Origin: Orobanche coerulescens
Lineage: Eukaryota; Streptophyta; Magnoliopsida; Lamiales; Orobanchaceae
Length of the DNA: 64,000 nucleotides
Assembly (NCBI GenBank): GCA_033398695.1
Contig: CM065817.1
Location: 68,622,001 to 68,686,000 of the forward strand
Direction: 5' to 3'
Shown: positions 22,481 through 35,300 of the stretch, one piece after another
Numbering within the stretch: position 1 is the stretch's first letter
Layout of the letters: each line of letters begins with the position of its first letter
Position numbers and translations under genes: made by a program
Notes under the pieces: model-generated
What the model was told of the DNA's origin: nothing
Seen by the model: only the letters and a program-made list of their open reading frames with translations
The model's database searches: none

Positions 22481-22792
22481 TTAAAAATATGAATTAACAA
22501 TCTTATTAACATACTTTTTACAGAAATATTTGCAGAAAAAAATACTGGCGATTGAAGACTGATCGACGACTAGCGGCGATTGGCGGTCGTTGGTGGTGGT
22601 GGTGGTACATAACTGCTGTCTATAATTATCACTTAATGAAAAATAGTTCACTATTATTTCATGCAAAAGGCATTAAGAAATTTTTAAAATATTAATATTT
22701 TAATCATGTATCTTAAAAAATATAAGGATTATATTTTGGGTTAAAATATTAAAGTAAATATATTTTAAGATAAAAATACTTTATGACTGTAG
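22481..22792. other. Non-coding AT-rich stretch
   Basis: AT-rich with a short GGTGGTGGTGGTGG run near 22590. No gene or element recognised. Confidence 0.4.
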
Positions 22793-22994
22793 TTTTAGGT
22801 GAGCGCGGGACTGAAAGGTCACGAGTTCGATTCCCCCTACCAACACTTTGTTGGTTGAGCCTCACACACAGGGCTTGCCTAGTGTGGTTTACCTAGTTCG
22901 TGTAGTTTGCAGGCTATTACGTCAAGGCCGAGGGTTTAGCCAGTGCGCACTCGAAGAGTAACGGCTGTGGGTTTCGTCATCCAAAAAAAAAAAG
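22793..22994 (+). mobile_element. tRNA-derived plant SINE
   Basis: It has an A-box-like start (TAGTTTTAGGTGAGCGCG), a clear B box (GAGTTCGATTCC, 22824), the body typical of a widespread plant SINE (TTGGTTGAGCCTCACACACA, GGCTTGCCTAGTG, GTGCGCACTCGAAG) and a poly-A tail ending at 22994. RNA polymerase III would transcribe it; it depends on a LINE for movement. No clear target duplication. Confidence 0.82.
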
Positions 22995-23045
22995 TTATTC
23001 AAACAACCGATAATATTAAATCTAAAGCACAAAGTGTCCCCGACC

Positions 23046-24222
23046 TAGAGGTGCCCATCGCCGGGTTCGGGTCCGGGTCGGACCCGCCAGGTCGCGGGTC
23101 GGCCGACCAGGACTCGGACTCCACCCATATATATGAAATGTACGGGTCGGCGGGTCGGCCACGGGTCCGGGTCCAACCCGACATTTTTTTTAGAAGTATA
23201 TAAATTTTTTTAATTTATTATCATTTTATACACGAAAAATAACTATAAGTGAACAAGGAAATCATTTAAAAAAATGAGCTTGCATTTAATTTTAAGTTTT
23301 TGCTTAAAATTAAATTGCCTACGTATCCTCGTGAGGAATCAAAGCTCTACGTAGTTCTTTTACTTGAGAAGAATTAAAAAAAATGGGCTTGTATTTAATT
23401 TTAAGTTTCCACTTAAAATTAAATTGCTTACGTATCCTCGTGAGGAATCAAAGCCCTACGTAGTTTGATTCATTTCCCAATTGGTACGCCATGAAAAGTG
23501 CGCTCAAACATTGCATATATTTGATTTAACATAGCTTCATCGATTTCATGGTACATTTCTTCGTCAATGTTTTGCAGTTGTTGACGATTGGGATACGTCG
23601 AAATTCCCGGGGGTCAACTTCTTCTTCACTGGTAGTTGTTGTACCGAAATAGATACTTTCATGCATAGCATCATATTCAGGTTCATGACTTTCATTTTCA
23701 AAACCGGGTGGAGTTTGGTTTTGGGGCTCCCGAATAATTATCCCAGATGGTTTCTTCGATTTGCCCCAAATAGCCATTCGCTCGAACTTGGACATTTTGG
23801 ATTTTTCGGGAGACGTAGCAATACTCTTTCTCTTGTCAGAACTCGACATAATGATTATATGCGGAAAAAGGGAGAGATTAACTGGTATAGCAATTAGCAA
23901 TGAGAGTTTGAGAGATAGATTAGAATGAAGGTGTGAAAAAAATGTGTTTGGTTGGAAAAATATTTATAGATAGAATTTTTTTTTTTTAAATCTGAATTCT
24001 AGCCGTCCGACCCGCCGGGTCCAACGGCCATAATTTCCAAATTTCAATTTTTTTTCTTCAATTCCGCCGGGTCGACGGATCGAATCCGGCGGGTCGTCGG
24101 GTTGGAATATGTAAGACCCGGACCCACCCGTGTATACCACGGGTCCGGGTCGACGGGTCCGACGGGTTGGCCGGGTCCGGGCCCTACACGGCCGGGCCGG
24201 GTTCGTCGACGGTCGACCACGG
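23046..24222. mobile_element. hAT-type deletion derivative, right end lost
   Basis: The left end TAGAGGTGCCCATC resembles the TIR of the MITE at 11200. Both flanks are rich in GGGTCCGGGTCGG / CGACCCGGACCC motifs, as in other subterminal-repeat MITEs here. The right TIR is missing: the sequence runs into a LINE tail at about 24227. A 109-bp unit (starts at 23274 and 23383) is tandemly duplicated and contains the hairpin-forming ATTTAATTTTAAGT / ACTTAAAATTAAAT pair and CTACGTATCCTCGTGAGGAA. Confidence 0.7.
23526..23849 (-). pseudogene. Residual N-terminal frame in the hAT derivative
   Basis: A frame of about 107 codons starts at the ATG complement of 23847-23849. It is hydrophilic and Ser/Lys/Glu-rich (MSSSDKRKSIATSPEKSKM at its start) and has no catalytic motif. 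It may be the N-terminus of a hAT transposase left after internal deletion; this rests only on its position. An upstream open extension begins at 23900. Confidence 0.35.
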
Positions 24223-24226
24223 GGTG

Positions 24227-24680
24227 GAGTGCGCTTGGAGGCGCAGGATCGAGTTGTGGATTCTTTTGTTGGTAGCGGTCTTTGTGGTTGAGAGCCTCGG
24301 GGTTGGGTTGTCTCTTAGCTTTGACTAGAGCATTGCATTTTTTACTTTTATTGTATATTTTATCTTATTGTATTTGGTCTGGTGTATTTTTGACAAGTGA
24401 ACACACAGAGTCAACCTCTCTTCGTTAGAATAGCATTCATCGGGAGTAAGCCAAATTCCGCTTTGGTAAGTCTCATGGATTAACGTACTGCATTTGATAT
24501 CGAGCTTTTTCAATTATAAGTTTTCCTTTGTATTTATCACTCAATATTCTCATTTAGGCACTGGGTTTTCATAAGCAAATCTCCCTATCGTAATAAGTAG
24601 GGCGTAGTGCAGATATCTTACTCCTCCTGCACTCGCTCTGAGCGGAATATTCTGGGTATGTTTGGTTTGGTTTGGTTTTA
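24227..24680 (+). mobile_element. 5'-truncated RTE-type LINE tail
   Basis: Matches the complement of the 3' end of the minus-strand RTE element at about 50057-50520: GTGCGCTTGGAGGCGC, GGGTTGGGTTGTCTC, GAGCATTGCATTTTTTAC and the tail GTATGTTTGGTTTGG. It keeps only the last codons and the 3' UTR and ends in the short TTTGG repeats typical of RTE elements. Confidence 0.85.
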
Positions 24681-24971
24681 CCCGACCCCCCTAGTTCGCC
24701 TCCCTAATTTGTCAAGTTAACCACCCTGGCCCAGGGCCCAGGGCATTCTTTGTTCTCTTGTCAGATCCCCCACTACAAAAGACCACTCTTCCATACAGAT
24801 GGATTCACAAATAGTAGAAAGAAAGAATCTTCATTCTTCTGGCCACAACACCAGATTCTGTCATAAACCTCCGCACTCGTAACTTTTTCGAAACAAAACC
24901 GTTTCAAGAAGTTTGTAAATGTTGTGTGTTGATATTTGTTTCCTCGTATTTATCTGCTGAAACAGAGGAAT
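24681..24971 (+). promoter_or_regulatory. Upstream region and 5' UTR of the host gene
   Basis: This lies between the LINE tail and the start codon. CTGAAACAG just before the ATG could be a 3' splice site of a 5'-UTR intron starting near 24913 (GTTTGTAAATG), but this is weak. No convincing TATA box. The promoter may be very compact because a transposon ends at 24680. Confidence 0.45.
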
Positions 24972-25271
24972 ATGGCTTTCGACTGTCATCGGAGGAAAAA
25001 AACTCTGCTTTATTCCGATTTATTTAAGTGCCACAAAAAGATGGATCCGGCCCAAGAAAAAGAAGATGGGAACATTATGATTTCAGGGTTGGAAGGGTCA
25101 AGTTGGATTTCGGGCTCGACCCAGTCATCATCAACTAGCGGCTCTTCTTCCTCGGGTTTCAGCACTCCCTTGTTTTCCGATTTGGAAAGCGACGATGCCG
25201 GTTTCATGGCTGAGTTGACTCGCCAGATGGCTCAATGTATGTTTCAAGAAGAAGAAGAAATAGACAACACA
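24972..25271 (+). CDS. Host gene exon 1
   Basis: One hundred codons, phase 0 at the end, donor GTAAGT. Contains the acidic and Ser-rich region and the LTRQMAQ motif, ending in a run of Glu residues. Confidence 0.75.
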
Positions 25272-26271
25272 GTAAGTACAAAGTTGTCGGAATAAACCTC
25301 TTTGAAGTATATGTATATGTTGCTAATTCGTTCTTGGTTATTAATATTGAAGGAAAGTGGCCCTGCAAAGAATAATAGGGCCATTAAAAATGGATTTAAC
25401 TCCGGCGGCCCAGCCTGTGTTGACGATCAAACCCCACCCATTCAAGTAAAGACGGATCATGACATTACTTTTGGTTTCTGTATCAGTTTGACGGTTGAGA
25501 TTAATTTTCAATTTTCCTTCTTTATAGGTTTATGAGTTGAAGAATCAACCGCCGGTGAGCAAACAGGGGAATAATATTTGCAGGGGAAAAGTAGGCAAAG
25601 GGCAACAGCCTCACAAAACACAGCATAACTATATGCACTGCAGAGGGAGAAAAATGGGGAGAAATGGGCACCCTGAATCTAGTATGCAGGCTGTCTTCCT
25701 TGCTGGTTCCGGATCGACAAGTGGGTCTCCTGGGACCGGAGTTTTCTTTCCCCGAGTAACTAGCGACCCGACTCAGCTCAACAAAAAAATCTCAGGTACA
25801 CATATATATATATATATATACCCGACTCAGCTCAACAAAAAAATCTCAGGTACCCATATATATATATATATATGTGTGTGTGTACACCCATGTTTAGAAT
25901 CTTTTCAATGCTCTCGTCTCTACGTTAAAATATCGGATTTGACATGTCGACAAGTAGTTTAATTAGTAATGATGGGTGCATGATGAATATTAAGTTCTTT
26001 GAGATAAAAATGTATTGATGGTAGATATTGACGAATATACACATTAGGGGTGGACTCGGTTCATTCGGTTTGGTTTTTGACCGAAACTGATAACTGAACC
26101 AAATATTCAGTTTTGATTTGGTTCGATTCTTTTTGAAGTTCGTTTCGATTAAATTTGGTTTTATAAATATTTAGTTCGGTTTTGGTTTGGTTTGGTTTGA
26201 TGTTTTTTCGGTTATTTACAATATAAATTCAAATATTATATTTAATAGAATAAGTCAACAAGCCAACAAAG

Positions 26272-26310
<39 letters not shown>

Positions 26311-29300
26311 AGATAAAAGACAGACTTGCATAAAAATTTACAAATATCTCAAAAGATATAACAATCACAATAGCTCATTCTCTAAACCTAAATTAGTTCA
26401 ATCACGAATTATATGAGCATATTATCGGTCCTCCTTAGATCCATGAGGGTCTTAAAAAGAAAAAAAATCACACTAAAATCTCAAACACATAAAACTCAAA
26501 AAAAAAATACTCCATCCGTCCGCAACTCATATGCACTCTTTTGATCGGCACGGGTTTTAATATTTGAGTTGACTTAGTTGGTATGATGTGTTGTGAGTGA
26601 AGTAAATGGACCCACTTGTGTTGTGAAAGGGTAAAAAATTGCCAAAAATAAACAATGCATATAGGTTGCGGACGGATGGAAAAGGAAATTGTTGCACATG
26701 AGTGGCGGACGGAGGGAGTATCGTTTTAGTATGTTGACTTTGACTTCGTTCCATTTTGGTTCGGTTCGGTTCTGTCTGACCCCGAACCGAGAACCGAACC
26801 AAACCAATTCGGTTCGGTTCTGTTTTTCTATTTTTCGGTTTGGTCTTCTTTAGTTTCGATTCTTCAGTTCTTTTTTTGGATTTTTTCGGTTCGATTTTCA
26901 ATTTTTGGTTTCAAAATGTCACCCTAATTACACATGTATATACGAATTATAACATAAAACCTCACAAGAAAAAATAATAATAATTAAACATTACGTTTTG
27001 AGTGAAACAAAGTCTCTTCAAGAAATTATATCATTAGCTAACTCAGTCATAAAGTCCAACTCTGCTCACCTACCCTTCTTAACATTGTGTGTGGCTCTAA
27101 TATGTGTGCGCCAGGGGATTATCAGACTTTACGGTGGTATCTGGGCCGGTCAGAACAACCTGACACGGCTCGGCACGTTTAAAAATCAGTCCGGACCGGC
27201 CCGTGTATTATTTGGTCTGGACCGGCCATGTACATTTAAGTTATGTGGGTCTTAGGGCCTTTGTTTTAGAGGCCCGGCCCGGACCGGCTCGTGAACCGGG
27301 AAGGCCCGAGTCCGGACCGGCCTGGACCGGCCCGTGAACCGAGAAGGCCCGAGCCCGCGTTAGCCCGTGAACCGGGTAGGCCCGACCCGTTTAGCCCGCC
27401 TAAAGACCGTTTCATCTAAATGTTAATTTTGAATTTATAGTCCATACCATAAATCCAATTGAAAAATCCAACACCAAGCTCAAAGCCCAATAGAGTTTTA
27501 TCTTCTTTCTTTCCTATCAATTCAACCAACCCCTCCCATCAATACCCAAATCGACAAGTCCCAACGGTTGGATCGTGAATAGGCCCGCCCGGCCCGGCCC
27601 GGCTCGTGAATAGGCCCGCCCGGCCATGAACACAGTGGGATGTGGATCGTGTCGGGCTTTGTGTTTGTTAGAAAAGACCGGCCTTGCCCGGCCCTTAAAT
27701 GGAGTGGGCTTTAGAAGCCCAGATCGGACCGGCCCAGCCCGGCCCGAATGCCACCTCTACTTTACACCATGGGTATGGTAAGTGATGAAACATGGTATAT
27801 ATAGTGCAAATAGTAAGAGACTGTTTACTTGTGACTTAATCAGCTTAATGGGTAAAATATTTTATTCGCTCAGATGTTTGGATGTGTTTACTTGTGGCTT
27901 AATGGCTTATTCGTGCAGACAAAAATGGCTTATTCATTAAGTATGAAAAGTAGTGTTGTCCGCATTAAGACAAAAAATGACTCCCCTACCCCTAATTGAA
28001 AACCACACATTTATATCTACAATATAAATAATTTAGGACAAAAAATAACTCTCCTGTCCCCATTATATATACTCATTTATATATACAATATAAAAAATTT
28101 AGGTTTTAATATAAATGAATGTAATATATATTATTCATATATAAATAATATACATTATTAATTTATATATAATATTTGTTACTATATATTGCTGCATAAT
28201 AAACTTTTGTATCTACAAAATATCATATATTATGAATATATAATTAAATATTATATTTTACTTATATATTAACATTTATTCATATGTATAATATTTATTA
28301 TATATGTTCTATCTATTAAAATTATATTTCTATATATAAACATATATAATATATTGTATGTATTATTTATATACGTATTAGATATCTTATATATTACTTA
28401 CATATAAAATTATGTCATTTATGTATAATATTTTGTTTAAATTTAAATAATATATATATAGAAGATGAGTCAAATTTGATTTTTCAATAATTTTTAAATT
28501 TGTCTACTTTGTATTTGAATTTGGCTATTTTGTGTTTGAACTTGACTTCTTTGTGTTTGAAATTAGATTTTTAAGTACTTTATGAATTTATGTTTTGATT
28601 TTTGGATTATATCATTTATATTGCTTAAAAAATAAACAACAATTTATAAAAAAACAACTTATAATTCATATTCAGGGGTAGATCGGTCATTTCTGTTATT
28701 CAGACAGTTTATTCAGATGAAAAAGTAAACAACAGAATCAATTTACCCAGACAGATATTTACCCAGACAAATAAATTTACTCAAATAGACACAATTTATC
28801 CAGACAAACAAATTTGGTAAAGAGCCCCTAAATCTAATTTGTGTATAATATCATAGTGGGTAGGGGTTCAAGAGTGGGTATATCAAATCACATAATGTTT
28901 AAGAGGGAATTTTGAATGATAATGCCAAGGTCAAAACGTTAATTTAATGAGGTAATTTACAAATGGAATACGGCATTTAGCAATCATCAATTGACAAATT
29001 TAATATTAAGTGCACTCTCAATTCGTTTGACGAATGTGGTTTGACTTCTTCCAAATTATAATCTTTTGTTGTTAAAGAATATTTACTTTTTTGTTAAAAA
29101 AAGAAAAAATATTTACTTTCCCACCACAACTTTATTATGACAATATTTTGTAATTTATAGTTAAAAAGTATAGTCAATTAGGATCTTTTTAGTTTTGTCT
29201 CGATATATACTTTCAAAATATTAATTTTTATATTTTTAATAATAAAAAATTAAAAATATTAACAGTCAAAATTGTAGATTGCCGAATGTGAAAGTCTAAA

Positions 29301-32300
29301 TATTATTACCTCCGGTTTTTTATAACTGCAACATCTGGACTTTCACATTTGTCAATGCACAACTTTGATTATTAATATCTTCAATTCTTTATTTTTAAAA
29401 ATTATAAGACGTTGATATTTTGAAAGTATATTTCGAGATGAATCTAACAAGATCTCACATGACTATATTTTTTCATATGTATAAATCACAAAAAATGGTA
29501 AAAAGAGAGTATGCGAACAGTATAATAGTCAACATGTTGCAATAATAAAGGAACGGATGAAGTATGTTATAAGAGAATTGAGAAAATACCATTTATTATG
29601 AAAATTACAACCTTATATTTATTTTTTTAAATATTTTTGTAATATTATATTTTGTTAAATTTTCATCAAATACTTAAAAAAATTATTTATGATCAATTTT
29701 CGTCCCGAAGAAAAGTACATATTAATAGGGGTGGGCACAAAAAATCAAAATCCCGATCCCGTCCCAAAATTATCCAGGATGGGACGGGGTCCAAAATTAA
29801 AAATACTAGGCCCGTCCCGCCCCATCCCGTCCCATCCCATTAGAGTAACTACGGGATGGGACACGGGACTAAAGATCTGAGGCCCGTAAGGCCCGTCCCA
29901 TCCCGCTAAGTTTTATCTCTTTTGAAAATCATATATTTTTATTATTTGTAACCTTTTTTAATTAATTTATAACAATAAACTATTTTTTTACTATCTGTAT
30001 ATTATAATTATACACAAATCTAATCAACCGATATGAAGTTAGTAACTGATGTTTTTTTTTAAAAAAAATGGATATGTTGTATCAATGTTATTAATTGATG
30101 TTTTAAAAGTTTAATTTATGCTATTAAATTAGTTTGTTGGATATTTTTCCTGAATTTAGATGTATAAAATTATAAATTTTCTTATTTTTTTTAGTTTATA
30201 TTTTGAATTTTTTATGCGGGACTAAACTCGTACCATCCCGTCCCGTCCCAACCGGGATAAGACCTGTATAGGATGAAATTCTGAAATCACCAATCCCGTC
30301 CCGTCCCGTCTCGCTTGTTATTACACGGGACGGGATGTGGGATGACCTCAGGCCCGTCTCATCCCGTCCCATGCCCACCCCTACATATTAAGAAATAGGG
30401 GCAGATCATTCACTTAGGATAAACGTCAAAGTAGAAAAAAAAATTCAATATCAAAAATATGTGCAGATTAAAACTCAAATGATGAATTTGCATTGGCTCT
30501 TACTTCCCCCTCTTGATTTCGTGGTTTGGAGAGTTTTGACTTGATGCTTCATCCGTCTACCCGACTACTCTACTGTTAAAATATTATTTGTCTTAATAAT
30601 AAAGTCTATTTTTAAATAAATTTTATTATCTAATTAAAATATGCCTTGAAATTAGTTAAAGTATATTTTATATAAATTACAAGATTATTTTTTTCAAAAT
30701 AATAAAAAAGTAAGTGAAAAAAATAATTTAAAATGAATTATTTTTTCGTTAAAATGACTAAAATTAAAAAAATTGAATAATAACTAAAGTATACTGAAAC
30801 GAAAGAATTAGTAAAATGTCACAGCTTCAGTTTAGATTACTGTATTTGTCAAAACAAGCAGAATATCTAATTTGGAGGAGTGTGGTATAATTAATTAGGA
30901 AAGCGATTCGGAATTATTATTTTTTTCTTATTTTGAATGCTGTAGATTCCGTTTTTGTTCGTGATCGGTTTGGTTTTTGGCATTTTGCATCTTAAAACGT
31001 TAATTAATGAGGTAAACAAATGGAATACGGCATTTAGCAATCATCAATTGATAATTTAATACTAAGTGCACTCTCAATTTGTTTAACGAATGTGGTTTCA
31101 CTTTTTTCACGTTTTAATTATTTGTTTTAAAAATATTATACTTTATCTTCTTCAACATTTTGATTTTACCTATTCAATCACTTCACTATCACCATACTTT
31201 CTGATTTTTATACATATGAAAGAACAGTAACATGCAAACTCGTTAAATTGGTCTCTATATATTTTTAAAATATTATTTTTTATGCATCGACAAAACTGAA
31301 AGTCCAGACATTGTTGTTACAAGAGAATGAAGAAAATATTAATTAATATGAAAATTATAACCTTATATTTATTTTTACAATATTTTCGTAATTGTTTGAG
31401 GAGAAAGTAAAAGACAGCAAATCAATTGTATTGATAACAATGAATAGAGGTGCCTTTATATAGGCATTACAATGAGAGTCCTTCTATACATAGGATTCCT
31501 AGTTAAAGTAAGACATCTAACAGGATCCTACTACCTCTGGAGGAGTCTAGAACCTTTCATAACTGTATCCCCCTACAACCAGTATTAGGTAAGACACCAA
31601 TAAGGAAAGGATTTTTCGGAACACACCCCCTGTGTCGAACACTAATACTAACATGGTGCATAAGGTGTTGCCTCGGTAAAAAACCTTTCCAAGTCAAATA
31701 AAACCCCGTGGGAAAAACAAAGACTTTGGTGAGGAAAAAGAGCACAACGCACCAACTACAAATGACAGAATCATGTGAAGTATACTCCCCCTGAGGTATA
31801 CATGACGGCTCATTCCGTCGAGCTATCATTAGTTGAGCTCGGATAATCGACACATGCCGATGCTTCTCACATGTTTCTCAAATGTAGATTTCGGCAGAGA
31901 CTTAGTGAACAAGTCTGCGATATTCTCATCGGAACTCACTTGTTTCACTTCGATATTCAGCAATTTCTGCTGCTGCTGATTATAAAAGAACTTCGGCGCA
32001 ATATGCTTGGTATTGTCACCCTTAATGAAACCTAACTTCATCTGCTCAATGCATGCCGCATTATCTTCAAAGATGCAAGTAGGGGTTGCTGTAGTGGGAT
32101 CTAATCCACACGTTCCTCGTATATGGTCTATGACTGACCGAAGCCAAATGCACTCCCTTACGGATTCGTGCAATGCAATTATATCTGCATGGTTTGAGGA
32201 AGTAGCAACCAGGGTCTGCTTGGTAGATCGCCAAGATATCGCCGTATTCCCAATGGTGAACACATAACCAGTTTGGGAACGTCCTTTATGCGGGTTAGAG

Positions 32301-35300
32301 AGATAACCGGCATCAGCAAATCCAACTAACGTGTCGTTAGGATTCTCTGCATAAGGGGTAAGCTTGCTCGCATTAGCACTTCTGGTAGTCAAGCTACCAT
32401 GCTTAGCTGCAATATCAGAGGAAGATCGACGGTCGGTATGCATCGTCTTAACCTCAACAATTCCTTTCGGAATATCGCTCTCTCTTGCATAGGGAAAGAA
32501 CAATCCAAGGTCACTGGAGCCTTTCAAGTATCGAAAGATGTGTTTTACTCCATTCCAATGCCTTATTGTGGGGGCGGAGATAAATCTCGCTAACAGATTC
32601 ACATAGAATGCGATGTCTGGACGAGTACATTGAGCCAGATACAACAACGCACCGATTGCGCTAAGGTACGGTGTTTCTGCTCCAAGGACCTCTTCATCCT
32701 CCTCTTTGGGATGAAACGGATCCTTGTTCATTTCCAGACTTCGACCAATCATGGGGGTAGCAAGAGGATGTGCCTTGTCCATACTAAATCGCCTGAGAAT
32801 TTTGTGGACATAGGCAGACTGATGAATGAATATGCCATCATCTCGATGTTCTAGCTCTAAGCCCAAGCAGAATCGAGTCCTCCCCAGATCTTTCATCTCG
32901 AATTCGGATTTAAGGTAGCGGGCCGTTTCATTAACCTCATCTATGGTACCGATGACATTCATGTCATCTACATAGACGGCTACAATCACGAATCCTGTAT
33001 CTGTTCTTTTCACGAAAATGCATGGACAGATGTCACTGTTCTCGTATCCCTTCCCAACCAAGTATTCACGTAGGCGGTTGTACCACATCCTTCCGGATCG
33101 TTTCAACCCATACAGTGAACGACGCAATTTCACAGCGTAAGCGCTCCGTGGTTTAGAGCTACTTGATATGGGCAATGAAATCCCTTCGGGGACTTTCATA
33201 TAAATATCCGTATCTAGATCCCCATAAAGATACGCTGTAACCACATCCATAAGCTGCATGTTCAGTTTTTCGGACACTACCAAACTGACTAAGTAGCGGA
33301 AAGTGATGATGTCCATAACGGGAGAATACGTCTCCTCGTAGTCAATGCCAGGGCGCTGCGAGAAGCCTTGGGCAACTAGTCTCGCTTTGTAACGCATGAC
33401 CTCATCCTTATCATTGCGTTTACGAACAAAGACCCACTTATGTCCAACTGGTTTAACGCCCACGGGTATTGGCTCGATACGGCCAAATACCTCACGTTTA
33501 GCCATTGAGTCTAGTTCAGCCTGCATTGCATCTTTCCATTTCGGCCAATCGGCTCGTTGTTGACATTCAGCAACCGAGCGCGGCTCAGCGTCGTCGTCTT
33601 CAATAATTTCTTGAGCGACGGAGTAGGCAAAAGCATCATCGACTAGCGTGGACGACCTGTCCAATAGTACGTATTCTATGTGCCAATTACGCCTCCACAG
33701 CGTACTAAAATGGGTCCAATAGTACGTATTCTATGTGCCAATTTCTATGGGCATTAGAAATTGCCACGGAAGCCTCGGGATTTACGAGAGATGCACCGTC
33801 TGTTAGGAGTATGCCCTCGAATGCCACTCAGAGGATGTTGAGTGAGGGCATTGTACTTGTAATTATGTAAATCATTAATATAAGGCAATGGATGTTTCTT
33901 TATTTACTGGTAGTTACTGGCATTCCTAACTTGTAAATATACGTATAGAAACTAGTCCATGTATTTGAGAGCAAAAGCATTCCACTCCTTATTGGATAAG
34001 GGGGTCGGCACTAGAAAGGTTTATAGCTCAAATACTTAATCGTTCGCTAGTCGATGAAACTTGACTGGGCGTTAAGTTTATGTGAAGACTTGTATGACGT
34101 GTTCTTTGACATGGAGAGTGCCTGTCGAACACTAATAGTTAGTGGGAGCACACGTTATAGGTATGCTAATTGGATTAGTATACTCGAACCGACTCACCCT
34201 CGATTCGTCACGGATTTCACTCACGGGACGATCGATGTGAGAATCGAAAGGTTGTGATAGGTATTCGTGAACCTTCGACTTGAGGATTTAGTAGGGATGT
34301 GCTTGTGACGTCAAGATTTTCATTAGAGTAGTTCGACCACCGTAAACCGGAAGGCGGGGTCAACCTCGGCGTGCATCTTGGACGGGCAAGTAGCAGTCCT
34401 ATCGAATACCAAGATAGAATTCTTTCTCCGTTAGTGAGCGGGTTATATGTCCTATGCGGTTATTAGCATATGAGATCATAAGTCTTTGGCAAAGCATTGG
34501 AGCTAGTTGTATTAGATACACGGCGACTCGATGATCTCGATTTGCATTAACACATGCATAGCGTCAAGTAATAGATAGGGTTTGGTAGTAGTGACCCTAT
34601 AACTTGATCGGGACATTTGAAAGAAGGGTTTATACGTATCTTGGTATTCACGACAGAATGGTTCTTGAATGATCCCAATCATTCGTTCTCGATTAAGTGC
34701 AGTGTAGGCGCAGTGGCTAGGTGGTGCTACTACTCTTTGGTTCCTCCCATTCTTGGCCGAGACGGACCTCTGCGAGTCGCGATAGGATTGGCAGACGGAA
34801 TGATTCAAGCTAATTCTCTCATTATGAATATTAGATATTGGATATCTAATTTTGGAACATTGGATGTTTAAATCGATTTATTGGATAAATTGATTTACGG
34901 CTAATGAATTAAATAAATTCTTGGGTGATTAATTTAATTCATGTATATAATTATTTCTTGGAGAAATTAATTATATTATTTTGTATTTGATATGTTTAAT
35001 TAATTGGATTAATTAATCGATATAAATACATCGATACGGAATCGGAGTTTATCTGTTTAGACCTCAAAGTCCGAAACGAACCGAACTCGTCCGATTTCTA
35101 GCATGGGTGCCCCACATTCCACCCACCTTCCTTTTGGACTTATGTCTCCATTCTTTAATGTATTATTATTGTGGAGGTGGGGTTAGATTCCCACATGCAT
35201 GAGTTGTTAAAGGTAGTGGGGAGTTGAATAAATAAAGAAGGATGACAATCACTTACAAAGATAAGCTTCCATACGTGAAAGTGAAACAGAGAGAGAATAT

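Noticed and set aside
26557..26901. 114-codon minus-strand frame rich in Lys/Glu/Pro
   Set aside because: It reads through the TTCGGTTTGG repeats and the nested Stowaway-like MITE.
32007..32854. Several plus-strand frames
   Set aside because: Shadows of the Copia RT-RNase H frame on the minus strand.
34054..34871. Short open frames within the 1.94-kb solo LTR
   Set aside because: No recognisable domain, and the segment is bounded by LTR ends and a target duplication.
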